Notes: generated by a model not told the origin, from the letters alone. 64,000 nucleotides of DNA from Flaccisagitta enflata (GCA_965153355.1 OZ231127.1:29884001-29948000); one strand, 5' to 3'; numbered from the stretch's first letter, positions 10,565 to 22,075 are shown. Translations and numbers: made by a program.

Positions 10565-13500
10565 GTTGACATTTCAGAAATGTTATTCTAATATCATTTT
10601 CACGATTTCATCCTTGACTCCGTCTCCGATTGTGCATGTCTTAAATAACGAATGGCCACGTATCACCAAAACAGTAATCGTCTCCTATGCGTCTCTCTCT
10701 ATTACTTCCAGGTGGAGCAGCAACTCATGGAAGAGTTTTTGATCGAAACCTGCGTGGAGCAGATGCTTCGTGATGACGACGACGAGGAGTCTATTCCCCC
10801 CGATCTCCACGTTGCCTTGAACGCGGAAATGATGCGTGGTGTCTCTTCAAATGCGGTCAGTCCGGTCAGTGCTTAAAATATTCTGTGTTTTTTGAAGCCC
10901 GCACGCGACTCGCTCAGCTTTGTCTGACATTCCCAATTTTGGAGTTTGGCTTATGGGTGGTCTCTGGGTCACTGAATACTTATTTTCATATAAGCACAAA
11001 GTTTATAAACTTACCGAGCCTCAGGTCTAGGGAAGTTAAAGCTCACTGTCGAGCACGATCCCAGCCTGATATTTTTTGCTAGAAAGTGTTTCATTATAGG
11101 AAAATCCTCCTGATCAGCGCCCCCTCCCAAATCAGCGCCCCCCTCTATTTTGAAAAGAATAATCTGTCATATGCATAGAATTTCCAAACTTTTTTGCGGT
11201 TATACCAAAAAAATGGCGTATAAAAGTAGTTTTTTTCTTGAATGCGTTTTTCCCCACTCTAATTTCTTCTTTCTCTCATTTTTTGTATAAAATGACTAAA
11301 ATTGATAGCAGTTGAGAAGGCGCTGAAGTATGAAGTAAAAATGCTGTGTCAATCAGTGATTTTATAAGCGACCGGGCGCTAATTAGGAGAAATATAGTAA
11401 GCACTTGTCAATATTGTACAAAGGCAAAAATGATTTTGATGATTGGAATTTTTGTATTCGATTTATCACAGATTTAATTCATATTTCATTTTGTTAAGTG
11501 TGAAAATGTGTTTTAGTATGTATGCAATCCGCTTTAGTAAACCTTTAGAAGGATGTTTATTTTAGAGGCAATAACCTTTTTTTAGTATTTAAATATTTTG
11601 TAATTCTTGATAACAACTATACATTGGTATTATGATTTTTTTATCCTAACTGATGAAATATCAACAAAATAAAAAAGTACATGTTATTAAATGAAGGAAT
11701 TATATATCTGATTTAATCTATACATCATATGTACTTTACTTAATGTACTCAATACTGCTTCAATGAAACTGTTTGTGTTCGGCATTATACTATTAATTAC
11801 TATTATGTAGTATGCTCTACGCTATAAAATAGCACGGTTCTATGCTAATTTTAAGTTTTAAAACCCGATTCTTGTGAGCACGTCCAGCCTTAGCTCATAA
11901 ATGTGCGTGCTTAAAAAAAGTTAACGCTAAAATGCCTGACTGGCCTCCCACTTTACTGCCCCTGCCCATTCAAGCGTGTCCATATCTCCTGTATTGTATC
12001 GTTTTTAGGGAGTGAAAACTCAGGATGCGGCAGAATTGGCGAGTCGAATGGCAGATCTCACATTGGCCGGCAGGGTAAGTACACTCAATGGGTACTACAC
12101 CCATGATCATAAGATAGTATTTACTTTTGGTCATGGCGGCATTACGACTGTGGTTTATTCCATTCAGAGTCGTCTCAACCCCAATGCTCCTGCATTTACT
12201 CTCAATCCAAACGCTTCTGTCTTTGTTCCAAGAGGCCCACCTCCCGTCGCCGCCTCTGCTGACAGTAAGTTGCCCTACCACTTTAAGTGCCCTCTTACCT
12301 TGCGACGATTCACTGATACAAGAAATGAACCTCCTAAAGATGTATGCACCACTCCCCTCAGATGACAGAAGGTCAAGTTGAATGATCAATGCCCCTACCT
12401 GTTTTTTTGGGCTTTACCTAAAGTGGTATCTGGCCAAAATTGAATCTACTGTGGGCGCTTTTTAAAATATGTGGAAAATTCAAGATTTTTAGCTTTGTTT
12501 TGCGATGAAATATTTTTAGGTTGGTGCGACTCATTATTTGATAGCATTTTGTAAATTCTGAAATAATTTCTTTTCATATGATAGGTCGCACTGAATGGTT
12601 TTATGAAGAAAGCTTCATTTATTAGGCCACTATCACAAAACTTTTTTTTCTTCATTTTGTGTGTGTGCTGAGTGTATGTTTGTTCTTTTCTGTTTTTGTG
12701 TCTGACTCTGTGTGTGCTTTTGTGTGTGAGCGCTTGTTTGTTTCTTAGAAACTAAGTTAGAAAATTATAGCACTGAAATCGAGCCCTTTTGAGACTTCAT
12801 TGACGACAATATTTCCGTGATGCCGTGTATGTGCGCTTGTTTGTATATGCGTGTGCTTTTTTGTGTGCATGTGCTTGTTTGTTCATGTATGCTTGGTTGT
12901 GAGTGCGAGTGTTGGAATGAGTGTGCGTGTGCGTGTGTGTGTTTAAAGAAGCTGCCTTGATTTTCTCCAAGTTACCGATGTTTTGTGAGATGCCTGATAG
13001 GTTCAATGAAGTGAAAGTGACAGATATCTAAGCTGCGCGTGGGTGACCTTGAGCCTGATGTCTTTTTACAGTTTGTCCGTAATGGAAAGATTCTCGTTCT
13101 CCGGGGAGGTCACATTTGGGTGCTTCACGTAGCAAAAGTTGGTTATTTCTTTTTACCCTTTTTATTTTATAGTGATTAATTTAAGAAGCCTTACTATTTT
13201 TTTTTTTATTAAAAATCATTCATCATGCATTTGTTAGTAATTTGATTTTGAGGAATTTGTTTTTGCATAATGCAGTTGGATAAATTAAGGTGCTGACAAT
13301 CTTTGAATTAGTTAATACTATAGAATTATTAATCTGCTTTCTAAATAAGCATCTATACAGTCTGTTTTAATATTTTAATCTACTCGCACAGATATTAAGA
13401 TTTTTTTTTGCATAATGCAGCAGGATGAATTAATATGCTGATAATCTTTGAATTAATTAATACTATAAAATTGTTAATCTGCTTTCTGTAGTCGCTTCAT

Positions 13501-16500
13501 ATTTGTATGTGTGGATATTGATCGACATCGATATCCGGTAGTAGCTCCTTTGGCACAGTCAAATTGCTCAATCGACAAACAAAAGAGCAGGCCAACCGTG
13601 CCAATCCATGCGATGCTCGCTCGTAATGCTATCTTTTGATCGCTACTCGAACCTACCGGTCGATTAGCTCCGTATTTTTCCAAATATTACTAAAAATTAG
13701 TAATTTCATCGCCTTAACGGACTTCTTACATTGTCACGATTGTTAAAAGTAGTCCGTATCCTTCCTCGGTCAAGTTCCCTCACGCAGGGCCTTCCTGTGG
13801 ACGGGAATCTGTTTCCACGTCCGTTTCAAGCAACCGAGTTATTTTTAACAGCAAGTGACGTCATAACAAGATGGCTGCCTCCTGCTGTTTTCAAGGATAA
13901 GTTTCCTTATCGTTTTTGGATCTCGTCTTCGCCGCTTTTATCGCCCGGCTAGACTGAATGGCTAGTTGAAGTCTCGCGCCCTGCGCCCCTACAATGGTCG
14001 CCTATCGCCGCCGCCTTCTCCTTCGCGCTTCTCCGCACCCATGCCGGGTCCATCTGACCATACGGATCAAGGCCCACTGAAGTCGGTCTTTATCATTCTA
14101 CGACGTCCTACACTGCTTCGAGGGTCGCCGGTCGCCTCCCCTTCTCCTTCGCGCTTCTCCGCACTTATGCCAGGTCCCTCTGTCCATACAGATCAAGGCC
14201 CCGCCCTTCTGCCGCCTCCGTCACCCCGGCCCTTAGGGTTATGATGGTGACGACTCAGAAGAAGAATGCGGATCTTCTACAGCAGCAGCTTCTCCAGCAA
14301 CAGCAGCTTCTTCAGGATGCAGCAGGAGCGAAAATCGTATTTTCCTCAAAAGGTTAAGATGAGCAGGGTTGAATGTAATGATTGATTGAATGATTGTTTT
14401 TTGCCTTATATCGGACTTTGGTGGGATTTCATCCACACATACAAATATGAAGCGACTACAGAATAAATATTTCTACCTGAAATGTTTTTCTTAGTCGCGG
14501 AGTATTTGTATGGCCCACCATCCATCCCCATCTCCATCCTTTTGGTCCTCATATGGCTCATCATTTTACAATTATTAATCCATTCCTCCCTTTCTCTTTT
14601 CTCTTTTGCCTTTTCATGTACGATTCCCTTCGCCTTCATCCTCGCCGCATCGCTGCTGCTGCTGCTGCTGCTGCTATGGGGTGGCTTACCATTATACCCT
14701 ACCTCAGTCTCGCAGGGTGACCTTTCAGGCTGCACCAGGGGCGCCCCCCCCTCTTCCTGGCGTCCATCCCTGATGGTGCTGCCACCTCCACTGCCTCTGC
14801 GCACGCTGGAGGGGGCACAGGAAGATGTGAGTAGATCTCTCCTAACTTGGTTTCGGCCAACATGGTGGGTCTTGGTATAATGGGCATACCAGAAGAGGCC
14901 TTTGATATTTTTTCATTCCTCTGTGTATGCTGTCATGAGCAATTGTCAGAGTAGAAGACGAGTTTCATCAAGCCAATTCACTCTGATTTTTGCTCATGGT
15001 TGATTGCCTTCTGAGTCACTGGGTAGCTCAGGACATGGAGGTTCCGTCGGTGAAGAAGCCGGAAGCGCCGAGGAAGATTCGGCGCCACCGGAGGACGCCT
15101 TCACAAGTCTCCTAGGAGTCATGTCGGTGTCCGGGTCGCATCATTCGCCGTCAAGGGCCTCATTCGATTTCGGCGCTGCCATTTTGTCCACGAGGAGAAA
15201 AATGCTACTCATGCGCCATTGGAGAAGCCGCCGTCATACGTGCATAGTCTCTATTCGGCATAGCGCAAAGTTGACAAAGTTCCTCCGGAATGCTTTGCCA
15301 TCTGCTATGCGTGTTCAAGCTAGCGCCGCTTTTATTTTTGCGACGGTATGGTCCTTGGAGGTTGCCTCTCCGCAATTTGGTGTTTCCATTCATCATGGAC
15401 AATGCACCAAAGATCAATGCGTCAGAAGTTGTTTACGCTCTACGCATATATTTCAGCCTTCAGAAAAGTTATAGCTCTTTCAGGTCGGCTGCTCCTCTAC
15501 TTCTATTGCCAATTGAAGTTTCAGGTATAATCTGTCATTCAATTGTTTTTGATTCTCAACTTGTAGAGAAGTCGCCAGCAATGAGAAGCTTATTTACATA
15601 TTATGGTTTGACCACCCCCTTTGAGTAGACGCTGGTGGTCATTTGCAAGGCTGTTAGCCTTGCCATCGCCATGTACTCCTAGTCTTCATCGGCGATTACC
15701 AGAAGTGGGACAAGGCTCTGTTTCTTATAGCATCCATTGTTAAAATGTTTCAAAAGCTGAATGCATAAATTACCCTATTACAGCTGTTTTGGAAGAAAGA
15801 CATCTTTCTTCTCCTCCTCATTCATTGGCGATACATTCGCCAGGTCCTGAATGTTATTCAGGTCCTAATGTAAGTGGTCGAGGAGGTATATCGCCTTGTT
15901 TACTTGTTACTAGTTTCGGCCCTCTGCCTCACCATTAGCCCCTTCCTTCCTCCTTGACCTACTGGATGCCATCAGCGAGGTTTCTGATCGCATCATGAAG
16001 GGGCCGTGGCGATAGTCTCCTAGAATTCGGTTGGAGTCTCATTGAAGGCAGACATACTTTATATGCAAGTCTGCATATTCTACATAACTTCTGGTTAGAG
16101 ATTTCCATGTAAGTTCTTACAAGGACGGTTGATCAGGTCTATTTTGGAAAATCAAAATTACCTTTTCGCATATTTTATTTTATAGTTCCTATGACTTAAG
16201 AATCCCTCATCGTTTTGGGAAATTTTGCTGTTTCACCATTTCCCGGAACTATCATATCGCGCCCCTTCTAAATCTAGATTTTGTGGTGCTAACGTTAGTC
16301 TCGCCTCTCGTGTCATTTATTGGGTTTATTCCATTGGTTGAATTTAACCCTTCTTGTACTTCAAAGCCTCTTTGATTGTATTGACACTTGATCAGGGCTG
16401 GTTTCCGTCATTCCTGTTTTTCCTTTTGTTTCAAATCTTGAATGGACGGTATTATTATTATTTTCCTTAGGAAAAGATTAATTTGACTGAGTCAGGTCTA

Positions 16501-19188
16501 TCTCTTGCCTTATGATAACCCTGTCCAAGATTTTTGCCCTTGGGTGCTCATTTTATCAATCCCTGATATTTCTAGGTCTTGATTGCGTATCCGCCCCTAT
16601 TGTTTTAGTTCGGATTGTAGTCAGGAAGATGTTTTCATTTTGCATCTTCTTGGACGGTATTTGTTGATGAGCGCTATGTGCCCCCACCCTGGGTCCTATG
16701 GGCTAAAATTTTTATCATTGAGTTGGTTCTTTCAGAAACATCTTCAATGGGCCTTCTGCCCATCTCACATCCGTCTAACGCTTCTTTTCCCCCCTAACTC
16801 TTTAGGTTGGGAGTTTCTGCGAGATGTCTTTTACATCTTCAGACGGTATTTGTCATTAGCATCTGGGCTAACCGCCTGTTTTGGCGGTTCTACTTAAATT
16901 TTCATCTTTTAACTATTTCTCACAGAAATTCCCCAAAGATGGATGGGCATCTTCCATTGTGGATGCTATTTTTAGCTGAGTATCCCCTCCCTCTGAGCGG
17001 ATCCTGCTGTTTTAAAATTTTAGTCCTTTTTGATCGATTCTTGCAAAAATTTTCTCGATTGGGATAGGCTTTTTCCCTTAGGGAAATGCCCCTTCAAGCT
17101 GTAGGCCCTCTTCGGATGGCTCCCACTTCCTATCATAATCATTTCGATTGTTTTTCACAGGGAATCTTCGTCGTAATTGACAATATTCCATTGATGCCCC
17201 CCTTCTAAGCAATATGCCTTTTTTTCAGGTGGCATCGGTTTGCTTCTGTCTTAATCATTTTTGATTATTCCTCTCAGGGGATCTTCAAAGTTGATGGATA
17301 TCGTTCCATCAAGGTTTCCTTAAGAATCTGAGCTTCTTCTGTTTGTCATATTCTTGACCTTTAGTTCATGGACGATCTGTAGTTGAACTACTGTTGTCTC
17401 ATTAGTTATAACACATTTTCCCCACTGCCTTACCTCTCTCGGATCCAAGACAGTGGCCTCCCCTTTTCTTTGCCTCCTCTCTTTTCAGGAGTTGTGTGCA
17501 AAAAGTATGGCCTTATTTTTCCGGCTCTTAGTCCTTTGAGATCACGAGCCTCGATGGTTGTACTTCTCCTTTTCTTGGGAAAAGAAAGAGGGGGGGGGTG
17601 TTGGTTGGGAATCGCTCTCCGTCTCTCCCTCCGGCGGGTGGCTTTTGCCCTGTCCTTCCATAATAAATTAGATTATTTCTCAATGGAGTCTTCGTTGTAA
17701 ATGGAATTCGCTCCATTTTGACTTGTAAATCGGTCAGACCTGTTCCCTTTGGTCTTTCCATTGTGTTTTATTTTTGCGCCGCCTGATAAATTATGACTAT
17801 TTTTCAGGTTACCGCCCTGGAAAGACTGCTCATGAGGCGGAGTGGATTGGTCTCATCCCTCCCTCCATCGTGGTTTTTCCCTTTTATTCTTTGTAAGAGA
17901 TACTCTTCAGGTCATCGTATATCTTTTCTTTCCATATGTATAACATATGGGGGGGGTTTCCCATTGGATTATTTATTATCTAAAGCATAATCCTTAGCTC
18001 ATTTTCCTTTCTTCTCTCTCAGAGATATTGAAAATGTCCACCCTACATCCTTTTGCCCGTAAGTTTTTAGCAGGTGCTGTCTCGCGATCATGCTATGCTA
18101 GTCTTTTGGGCGTGTTTCGCGCTTCCTTTTGTTGCGCGGACATTACAGCGCCGCCGGTTTCGACACATCCCATATCGGTTGCGGTCGCATTCGCGCGCAG
18201 CGCCTTCATGTAGATATTCTCCATGCTGACTGAGCGTGCGCTCGCTCGTTTTTCCGGCTCTATTGCCGTCAGCTTCGGTATGATCTTCTCGATGGCATTA
18301 CGAGCGAGCATCGCATGGATTGGCACGGTTGGCCTGCTTTTGTTTGTCGATTGAGCAATTCGACTGTGCCAAAGGAGCTACTACCGGATATCGATGTCGA
18401 TCAATATCCACACATACAAATACTCCGCGACTAAGAAAAACATTTCAAGTAGAAATATTTATTTTAAGTAAGCACCTAAACTATGTTTTAATATTTTAAT
18501 CTACTGTTATAGATATTAAGATTTTCTAAAAAAAATAATTATCCTTTTAGCAACAAAATTACACAGGATTTTGCTGATTTCTGGGATTTCTGAAACAAAC
18601 AATAGAAGAATTTTATATAAAAAAAACCGGTCATCTTCATAATTTTTGCTCCTCTTCTTAAGTAAGGTGAAGGTATACTCAAAACCTTTGCTATGTGAAG
18701 CACCCAAAGGTCACATGTGACCTTCTTTGGGAGTGGGTTTCTGCCGTTTATACTTAACACTCAACTCGAACAGTCAAAGCTATTTGAAAATATTTTATAA
18801 TGTTTAATAATATTTAAATAATTGAAACTGTCTCGCCTTACCTTGCTGCATGGCGTATCTGCCTCTGCCCAAATACATGCCAAATCCCGAATCATGACTC
18901 CTGATTTTATTGAAACTTCTAGCCCACACATTGTCTATCTTGGTCTCCCTATTTCTTCCGTTTTTGAATTGTTATAGATCCACGCATTTTGATTTTATTC
19001 CAGCTAAAGCGGAGTCTTCATGCGACACAAAAGAAAGCGCGCCGACTGCACCCTCAGGCGGTGAAGGTGATGGCACACCGGAAGTCGCCCACAAGCAGGA
19101 AGACAAATCTGAAGAACTCAATCAACCAGATGTAGATCAGGTTTCGAAGGCGGAAAGAAAGGAGGAACCCACAGAGCCTTCTTCGTAA
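10433..19188 (+). CDS. PAIP2: PAIP2-like poly(A)-binding protein-interacting protein 2 (five exons)
   Basis: Spliced coding model 10433-10564, 10712-10855, 12009-12074, 12168-12264 and 19004-19188, giving about 207 residues. PAIP2 binds PABP, displaces it from poly(A) and represses translation (family knowledge). Residues 27-60 (EFAEFMWMGEELDEF, then VEQQLMEEFLIETC) match the acidic PAM1 region of animal PAIP2, whose core reads FAEYMWMENEEEF. Residues 115-135 hold the PAM2 motif that binds the PABP MLLE domain. All introns are GT-AG and the phases are 0, 0, 0, 1. The protein is longer than human PAIP2 (127 residues) because of a 60-residue Glu/Ser/Lys-rich C-terminal exon, and the PAM2 core is present twice in tandem. 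The ATG at 10433 (MKGPF) matches the family start. A 5'-UTR acceptor GATTGAGCAG lies just upstream at 10413. The last intron (6.7 kb) carries nested transposable elements. Confidence 0.85.
10712..10855 (+). CDS. PAIP2: PAIP2 coding exon 2
   Basis: The acceptor TCTCTATTACTTCCAG precedes VEQQLMEEFLIETCVEQML and an acidic RDDDDEES run. Two donors nine bases apart, GTCAGT at 10856 and again at 10865, are both in phase 0, so the isoforms would differ by three residues (V-S-P). Confidence 0.8.
11097..11393. mobile_element. MITE-like element in PAIP2 intron 2
   Basis: The ends are diverged inverted copies: AATCCTCCTGATCAGCGCCC at the left and GGGCGCTAATTAGGAGAAAT at the right. The interior is AT-rich and non-coding. 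The GCGCCCC end resembles the element at 44849-45187. Confidence 0.5.
12009..12074 (+). CDS. PAIP2: PAIP2 coding exon 3
   Basis: Twenty-two codons, GVKTQDAAELASRMADLTLA then G-R, between acceptor CGTTTTTAG and donor GTAAGT. Phase 0 on both sides. This is the linker between PAM1 and PAM2. Confidence 0.8.
12168..12264 (+). CDS. PAIP2: PAIP2 coding exon 4 with duplicated PAM2
   Basis: The acceptor TTTATTCCATTCAG is followed by SRLNPNAPAF and then LNPNASVFVPR, two overlapping copies of the PAM2 core (L-N-x-x-A-x-x-F). The exon ends with a one-base overhang before GTAAGT. Human PAIP2 has one C-terminal PAM2 (LNPNAKEFVP). Confidence 0.85.
13255..13487 (+). repeat. ~150-bp tandem duplication beside an insertion point
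   Basis: TTGCATAATGCAG, ACAATCTTTGAATTA or ATAATCTTTGAATTA, and TTAATCTGCTTTCT occur at 13262-13342 and again at 13409-13487. The second copy is cut off at the start of the transposon at 13488. Confidence 0.6.
13966..15480 (+). other. GC-richer, partly duplicated stretch inside the compound element
   Basis: The composition is distinctly more GC-rich and CpG-rich than the surroundings. TTCTCCTTCGCGCTTCTCCG recurs about 124 bp apart (about 14020 and 14144). A 38-codon frame at 14239-14355 encodes a Gln/Leu-rich helix (LLQQQLLQQQQLLQ), and 15004-15474 has an open frame with an acidic start. None is recognised and none has family support. They could be fragments of the gene cargo of the element. 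Confidence 0.3.
16590..17830 (+). repeat. Diverged imperfect repeat with small hairpins
   Basis: A motif built from a TTTCTCA(C)AG-like pyrimidine block, GNATCTTC and an inverted pair of the type GATGGATATCGTTCCATC recurs near 16912, 17150, 17268 and 17671, with weaker versions near 16607, 16724 and 16821. Spacing is irregular (roughly 100-400 bp). Short open frames do not carry recognisable domains. Confidence 0.4.
19004..19188 (+). CDS. PAIP2: PAIP2 terminal coding exon
   Basis: The acceptor TTTTGATTTTATTCCAG and a two-base overhang complete the phase-1 intron and create Thr147. The exon encodes 60 low-complexity residues rich in Glu, Ser, Lys and Pro (KAESSCDTKESAP to EEPTEPSS) and stops at TAA 19186-19188. 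There is no known domain. The inclusion rests on the exact phase match, the strong acceptor, and the lack of frame breaks. Confidence 0.7.
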
Positions 19189-19321
19189 TCGTAGCGCATA
19201 GCTGGCGAAAAAGTAGTTGAGTGTATTTCCTCCCTTTCCAGCCTCGCCTAGTCGATGGTACTTGGCACTTACTGCTTAGTGTATGAACCAATGCCTAGCT
19301 AATGGCTGGCTTTGTTTACTT

Positions 19322-19392
19322 ATTAAAGATTTATAAGAGAGCAAGGTCGGAAGGGTGAATTGAGAACTGGGTCGCCATCTTTTGCAAATAAA
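19322..19392 (+). terminator. PAIP2 polyadenylation signals
   Basis: ATTAAA at 19322-19327 and AATAAA at 19387-19392 lie 134 and 199 bases after the PAIP2 stop codon. Confidence 0.5.
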
Positions 19393-20700
19393 GAAAACTT
19401 CTTTTTTTATTTTAGCAAGTAGACTTTAAAACCTTTTCTTTCGTCAATTCATACTTTCAAAAGCTCAAGTATGAAACTGTGTTATTAATATTATTTCATC
19501 AGCGTTATCTCGTCACGCAACGTTGCAAACCGTTCCATGATAATCATCTTTCGTTTAATTCTTTTTTTTTCCTAACCACGCGCAGCAATGATAGCATATG
19601 ACTAGCCAATTTCGTCGCAGATTAGAACGATCGTTAGAAAAGTCCTCATGTACACGTATACGATCATAAAACGGTCGATCTCAGCTTAGGAGACACTGAA
19701 AGCTTCGTACCTCAGCATTTGAGGACGAGATGAGGAGAATCATGCACACCAGGTACACGTGTACGCGCCTGTGAATATTCTTGAGTCGTCAAGGGCCCTT
19801 ATTCCCGATTTTCATCATCGACAAATACATTTAACTTATCCCTTTTTGTTCTTTTGATTGCGTACCTAATCCTTTTCCCTATATTCACATTCGTCATTTC
19901 AATATCTGGATGCCATACATGAATGATACACATTTTTCATTGTTGCAATAGTCATCCTTTGTGGTCTACCGTCGACACGAAGTCGTACTGATGAAAGACC
20001 AGCCGCTCATCTTTATTACCTCGATTTTGCTTTCGGCTAGCGCGACTTACCCTCTGACGGCCCTTCTGAGATCGACCGCGTTGGATAGTGGGGAAGGTTG
20101 ACGGGAGGTGAATTAGTTGTCCCTTGTCTTTTCGTTTCATGATCTATAGAACTGTACATCTTCCATGGACAGATGATTATCACACGTCCTTGTTTTGGTT
20201 GTTCAGCGATTTCCTATCATGACATTTGATATCCAGAAGTTAATTCGTGTTTTTATTCACATCAGCTGTGAGTCTATGAAAAAAAGCCGTAAAACTGAAA
20301 GTGGTATGGGCGTTCGGATTGAGACTGAAAAAATCTAGTCGTAGTTAGTTTTATTGCACAACTAGACTCAGCCTTGTACTTGGGTAATTTTGCCCATCGC
20401 CCATTGGTTTCTAAGCTGTGGAGGCTCAGGATGCGCGAGATTTTGCTAAATGTCAAAATGGAATCCAAATGGATGCAAACGAATTGCGTGGAATAATAGA
20501 GTTGATGCGAACTCGCATCCTTTGCTAAGCGTTCGTGTTCATTAAGCTACTCATTATAGGATTTTAAAAGAAGAAAAAAGGAATGATAAGAAGGCCAAGT
20601 TGGCTAATGATGTATCCTCTATGAATAAATGGTTGTTTTATGGTAAATATAATGAATGAGAAAAGTGCGTTGGTGTTGGCTTTTTGTATGAGGAAGCGTT
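19393..20700. other. Intergenic or 3'-UTR-like DNA without a gene
   Basis: Mixed composition. CpG-containing parts (about 19600-19800) include the palindromic words ACACGTATACG and GTACACGTGTAC. No splice-framed exon or domain was found. Confidence 0.4.
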
Positions 20701-20714
20701 AGATTTTGATTAAA

Positions 20715-20791
20715 ATGTTTGCGTAATGGACAGATTAACTGATTGATGGACAGACAGACATGAACTCATATAGAGGAGCGAGGATGCATTT
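20715..20791 (+). repeat. R3-family repeat
   Basis: GTTTGCGTAATGGAC, GACAGACAGACATGAACTC, ATATAGAGGAGCG and AGGATGCATTTAA form the R3 order. The 3' end abuts an R1 copy directly. Other copies lie at 21120-21212 and 21990-22075. Confidence 0.6.
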
Positions 20792-20940
20792 AACAAGGCC
20801 GGATACACGGCCAATACCAATTGCGGATGAGTGGGCAGGGGCGGAAATTGCGTTTTCACGCTTTCCAACTCGATCACCACGGACCAACAGACCAACGGAC
20901 GGACAAAGCCTCTTACAGAGTTGCGTGTCCGCAACTAAAA
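20792..20940 (+). repeat. R1-family repeat, subtype b
   Basis: A complete copy from AACAAGGCCGGATACACGGC to the hairpin TTGCGTGTCCGCAACTAAAA. The core holds GACCAACAGACCAACGGACG tetranucleotides. The subtype has AAATTGCGTTTTCACGCTTT between the two. Confidence 0.75.
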
Positions 20941-21119
20941 AGAAAGAAAAAATGAAAGAAAGGAAGGAAAAGAAGGAAGATAGAAAACAAGGCTAAGTAG
21001 GCTTTTTTTTTTTAATGAACGGTTTTTTATAAATCAACATTGATTTTCATTGATTGAATGAATGAACAAATAAGAGAGAGAGCTGGTTGGTATTGGTTTT
21101 TGCGTAAAAGAGCCTAACG

Positions 21120-21212
21120 TTAGGATTTATATGTTTGTGTGACAGATCGACCGACTGACCAATCAACAGCTAGACATGAACTCTTATAGAGATGCGAGGA
21201 TGCATTTAAAAA
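21120..21212 (+). repeat. R3-family repeat
   Basis: GTTTGTGTGACAGATCGACC, then GACATGAACTCTTATAGAG and ATGCGAGGATGCATTTAAAA. Same order as the copy at 20715. Confidence 0.6.
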
Positions 21213-21290
21213 TAACAAAGCAAAAGAATATGAAAAGAACAATGAACGAAAGAGAAAGACAGGAAGGGAGGGAAAAAGAGAGAAACAGAA

Positions 21291-21446
21291 GAAGGCCGGA
21301 TACACGGCCAATACCAGTCGCGGACGGGTGTGCAGGGGCGGAAATGCGTGTTTTCCCACTTTTCGACTCGAGCGTGACGGACCGACCGACCAACCGACGG
21401 ACGGACGGACAAAGCCCCTTATAGAGTCGTTAGTCCGCGACTAAAA
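21291..21446 (+). repeat. R1-family repeat, subtype b
   Basis: Starts GAAGGCCGGATACACGGCC, contains CGGACGGACGGACAAAGC and ends GTCCGCGACTAAAAA. The middle TTTTCCCACTTTTCGACTCG matches the copies at 29168 and 48344. Confidence 0.75.
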
Positions 21447-21830
21447 ACATATTTAGACTGAAAAAAACAAAAGAGATGTTGAAAAAAAGGAGAGAAGGCG
21501 ATAAAGAAAGAAGTAAAGGAAGAAGACAGAAACAAGAATACCGAGGGTAGAGCACTAAGTGAAAGAAAGAAGAAAGAAAAAAATGACTAAAAAAACGAAG
21601 CTAGTAAGGGAGGAAAGACAGAATGAAATAAAAAAGCAGGAAAAATAAGAAAACCATGCAATCAAGAAAGAATAAAAATGAAAGAAAGCGAGAATTAGAA
21701 GGGGGAAAAAGAAGAAAAGAAAAGAAGAAAAGTAAGCAAGGAAGAAGGACAGAAAGCCAGAAAGAAAGAATGAAAGAAAGAAAGAAGAAAAACAAAGCCT
21801 GAGGGAAGGAAAGAAGGCCTATAGATATAA
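21447..21830 (+). repeat. Degenerate purine-rich (GAAA/GAAG) stretch
   Basis: About 380 bp of A/G-rich imperfect tetranucleotide repeat. Minus-strand Phe/Leu/Ser-rich open frames are composition artefacts. Confidence 0.7.
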
Positions 21831-21989
21831 CAAGGCCAAGTGAAGGCCAATAAGTGCGCCTCGCTTGATTTTTTGTGAATGAACGTTTTTGATGAATGAA
21901 TGAATGATTGGATGAATGAATATGAATGTGGTGAGGCATGAAAGGTGATAGGAATGAGGAAATACGTCAGAATCAGCCGTTTTGCGCAT

Positions 21990-22075
21990 TTCAAACGTTT
22001 GCGTGACCGACCGACCAACCAACCAACCGACTGACGGACATGACCTCTTTTAATAGTGCGAGGACGCACTTAAAA
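21990..22075 (+). repeat. R3-family repeat
   Basis: CGTTTGCGTGACCGACCGAC, CAACCAACCAACCGACTGAC, then GACATGACCTCTTTTAATAG and GTGCGAGGACGCACTTAAAA, whose GTGCG/CGCAC arms form a hairpin. Confidence 0.6.

Larger units (their letters stand above)
13488..18438. mobile_element. Compound element with ~130-bp inverted arms and a third, internal terminus
   Basis: 13501-13632 and 18291-18420 are inverted copies, nearly identical over ~130 bp. Outside the arms stand GTAGTCGCTTCATATTTG at the left and the inverse of TTAGTCGCGGAGTATTTG at the right. A third copy of the ends lies inside at about 14431-14511, where the inverse of the left end and a copy of the right end face away from each other across ~30 bp. 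That ~30 bp also recurs, inverted, just outside the right end (18439-18470). This looks like two adjacent or nested insertions, or an aberrant transposition product. No intact transposase is seen. Confidence 0.65.
13108..18722. mobile_element. Large inverted-repeat element in PAIP2 intron 4 (family F), with insertion
   Basis: GGTCACATTTGGGTGCTTCA begins the left end, and its inverse TGAAGCACCCAAAGGTCACA closes the right end. The same terminus (TGCTTCACATAGCAAAAGTT) bounds the 0.5-kb copy at 22379-22892, and 18520-18690 is homologous to the interior of that copy. Family F is therefore a short element whose copy here was expanded to 5.6 kb by insertion of the 13488-18438 element: a TTTTAATATTTTAATCTAC segment occurs on both sides (about 13379 and 18488). 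Confidence 0.65.

Noticed and set aside
13080-13150. Exon-like FVRNGKILVLRGGHIWVL after an acceptor
   Set aside because: The second half is the terminal repeat of family F and no donor with a matching phase follows.
15004-15628. Plus-strand frames of 156 and 112 codons in the compound element
   Set aside because: No family resemblance and no catalytic motif of a transposase. Reported only as a GC-richer stretch.
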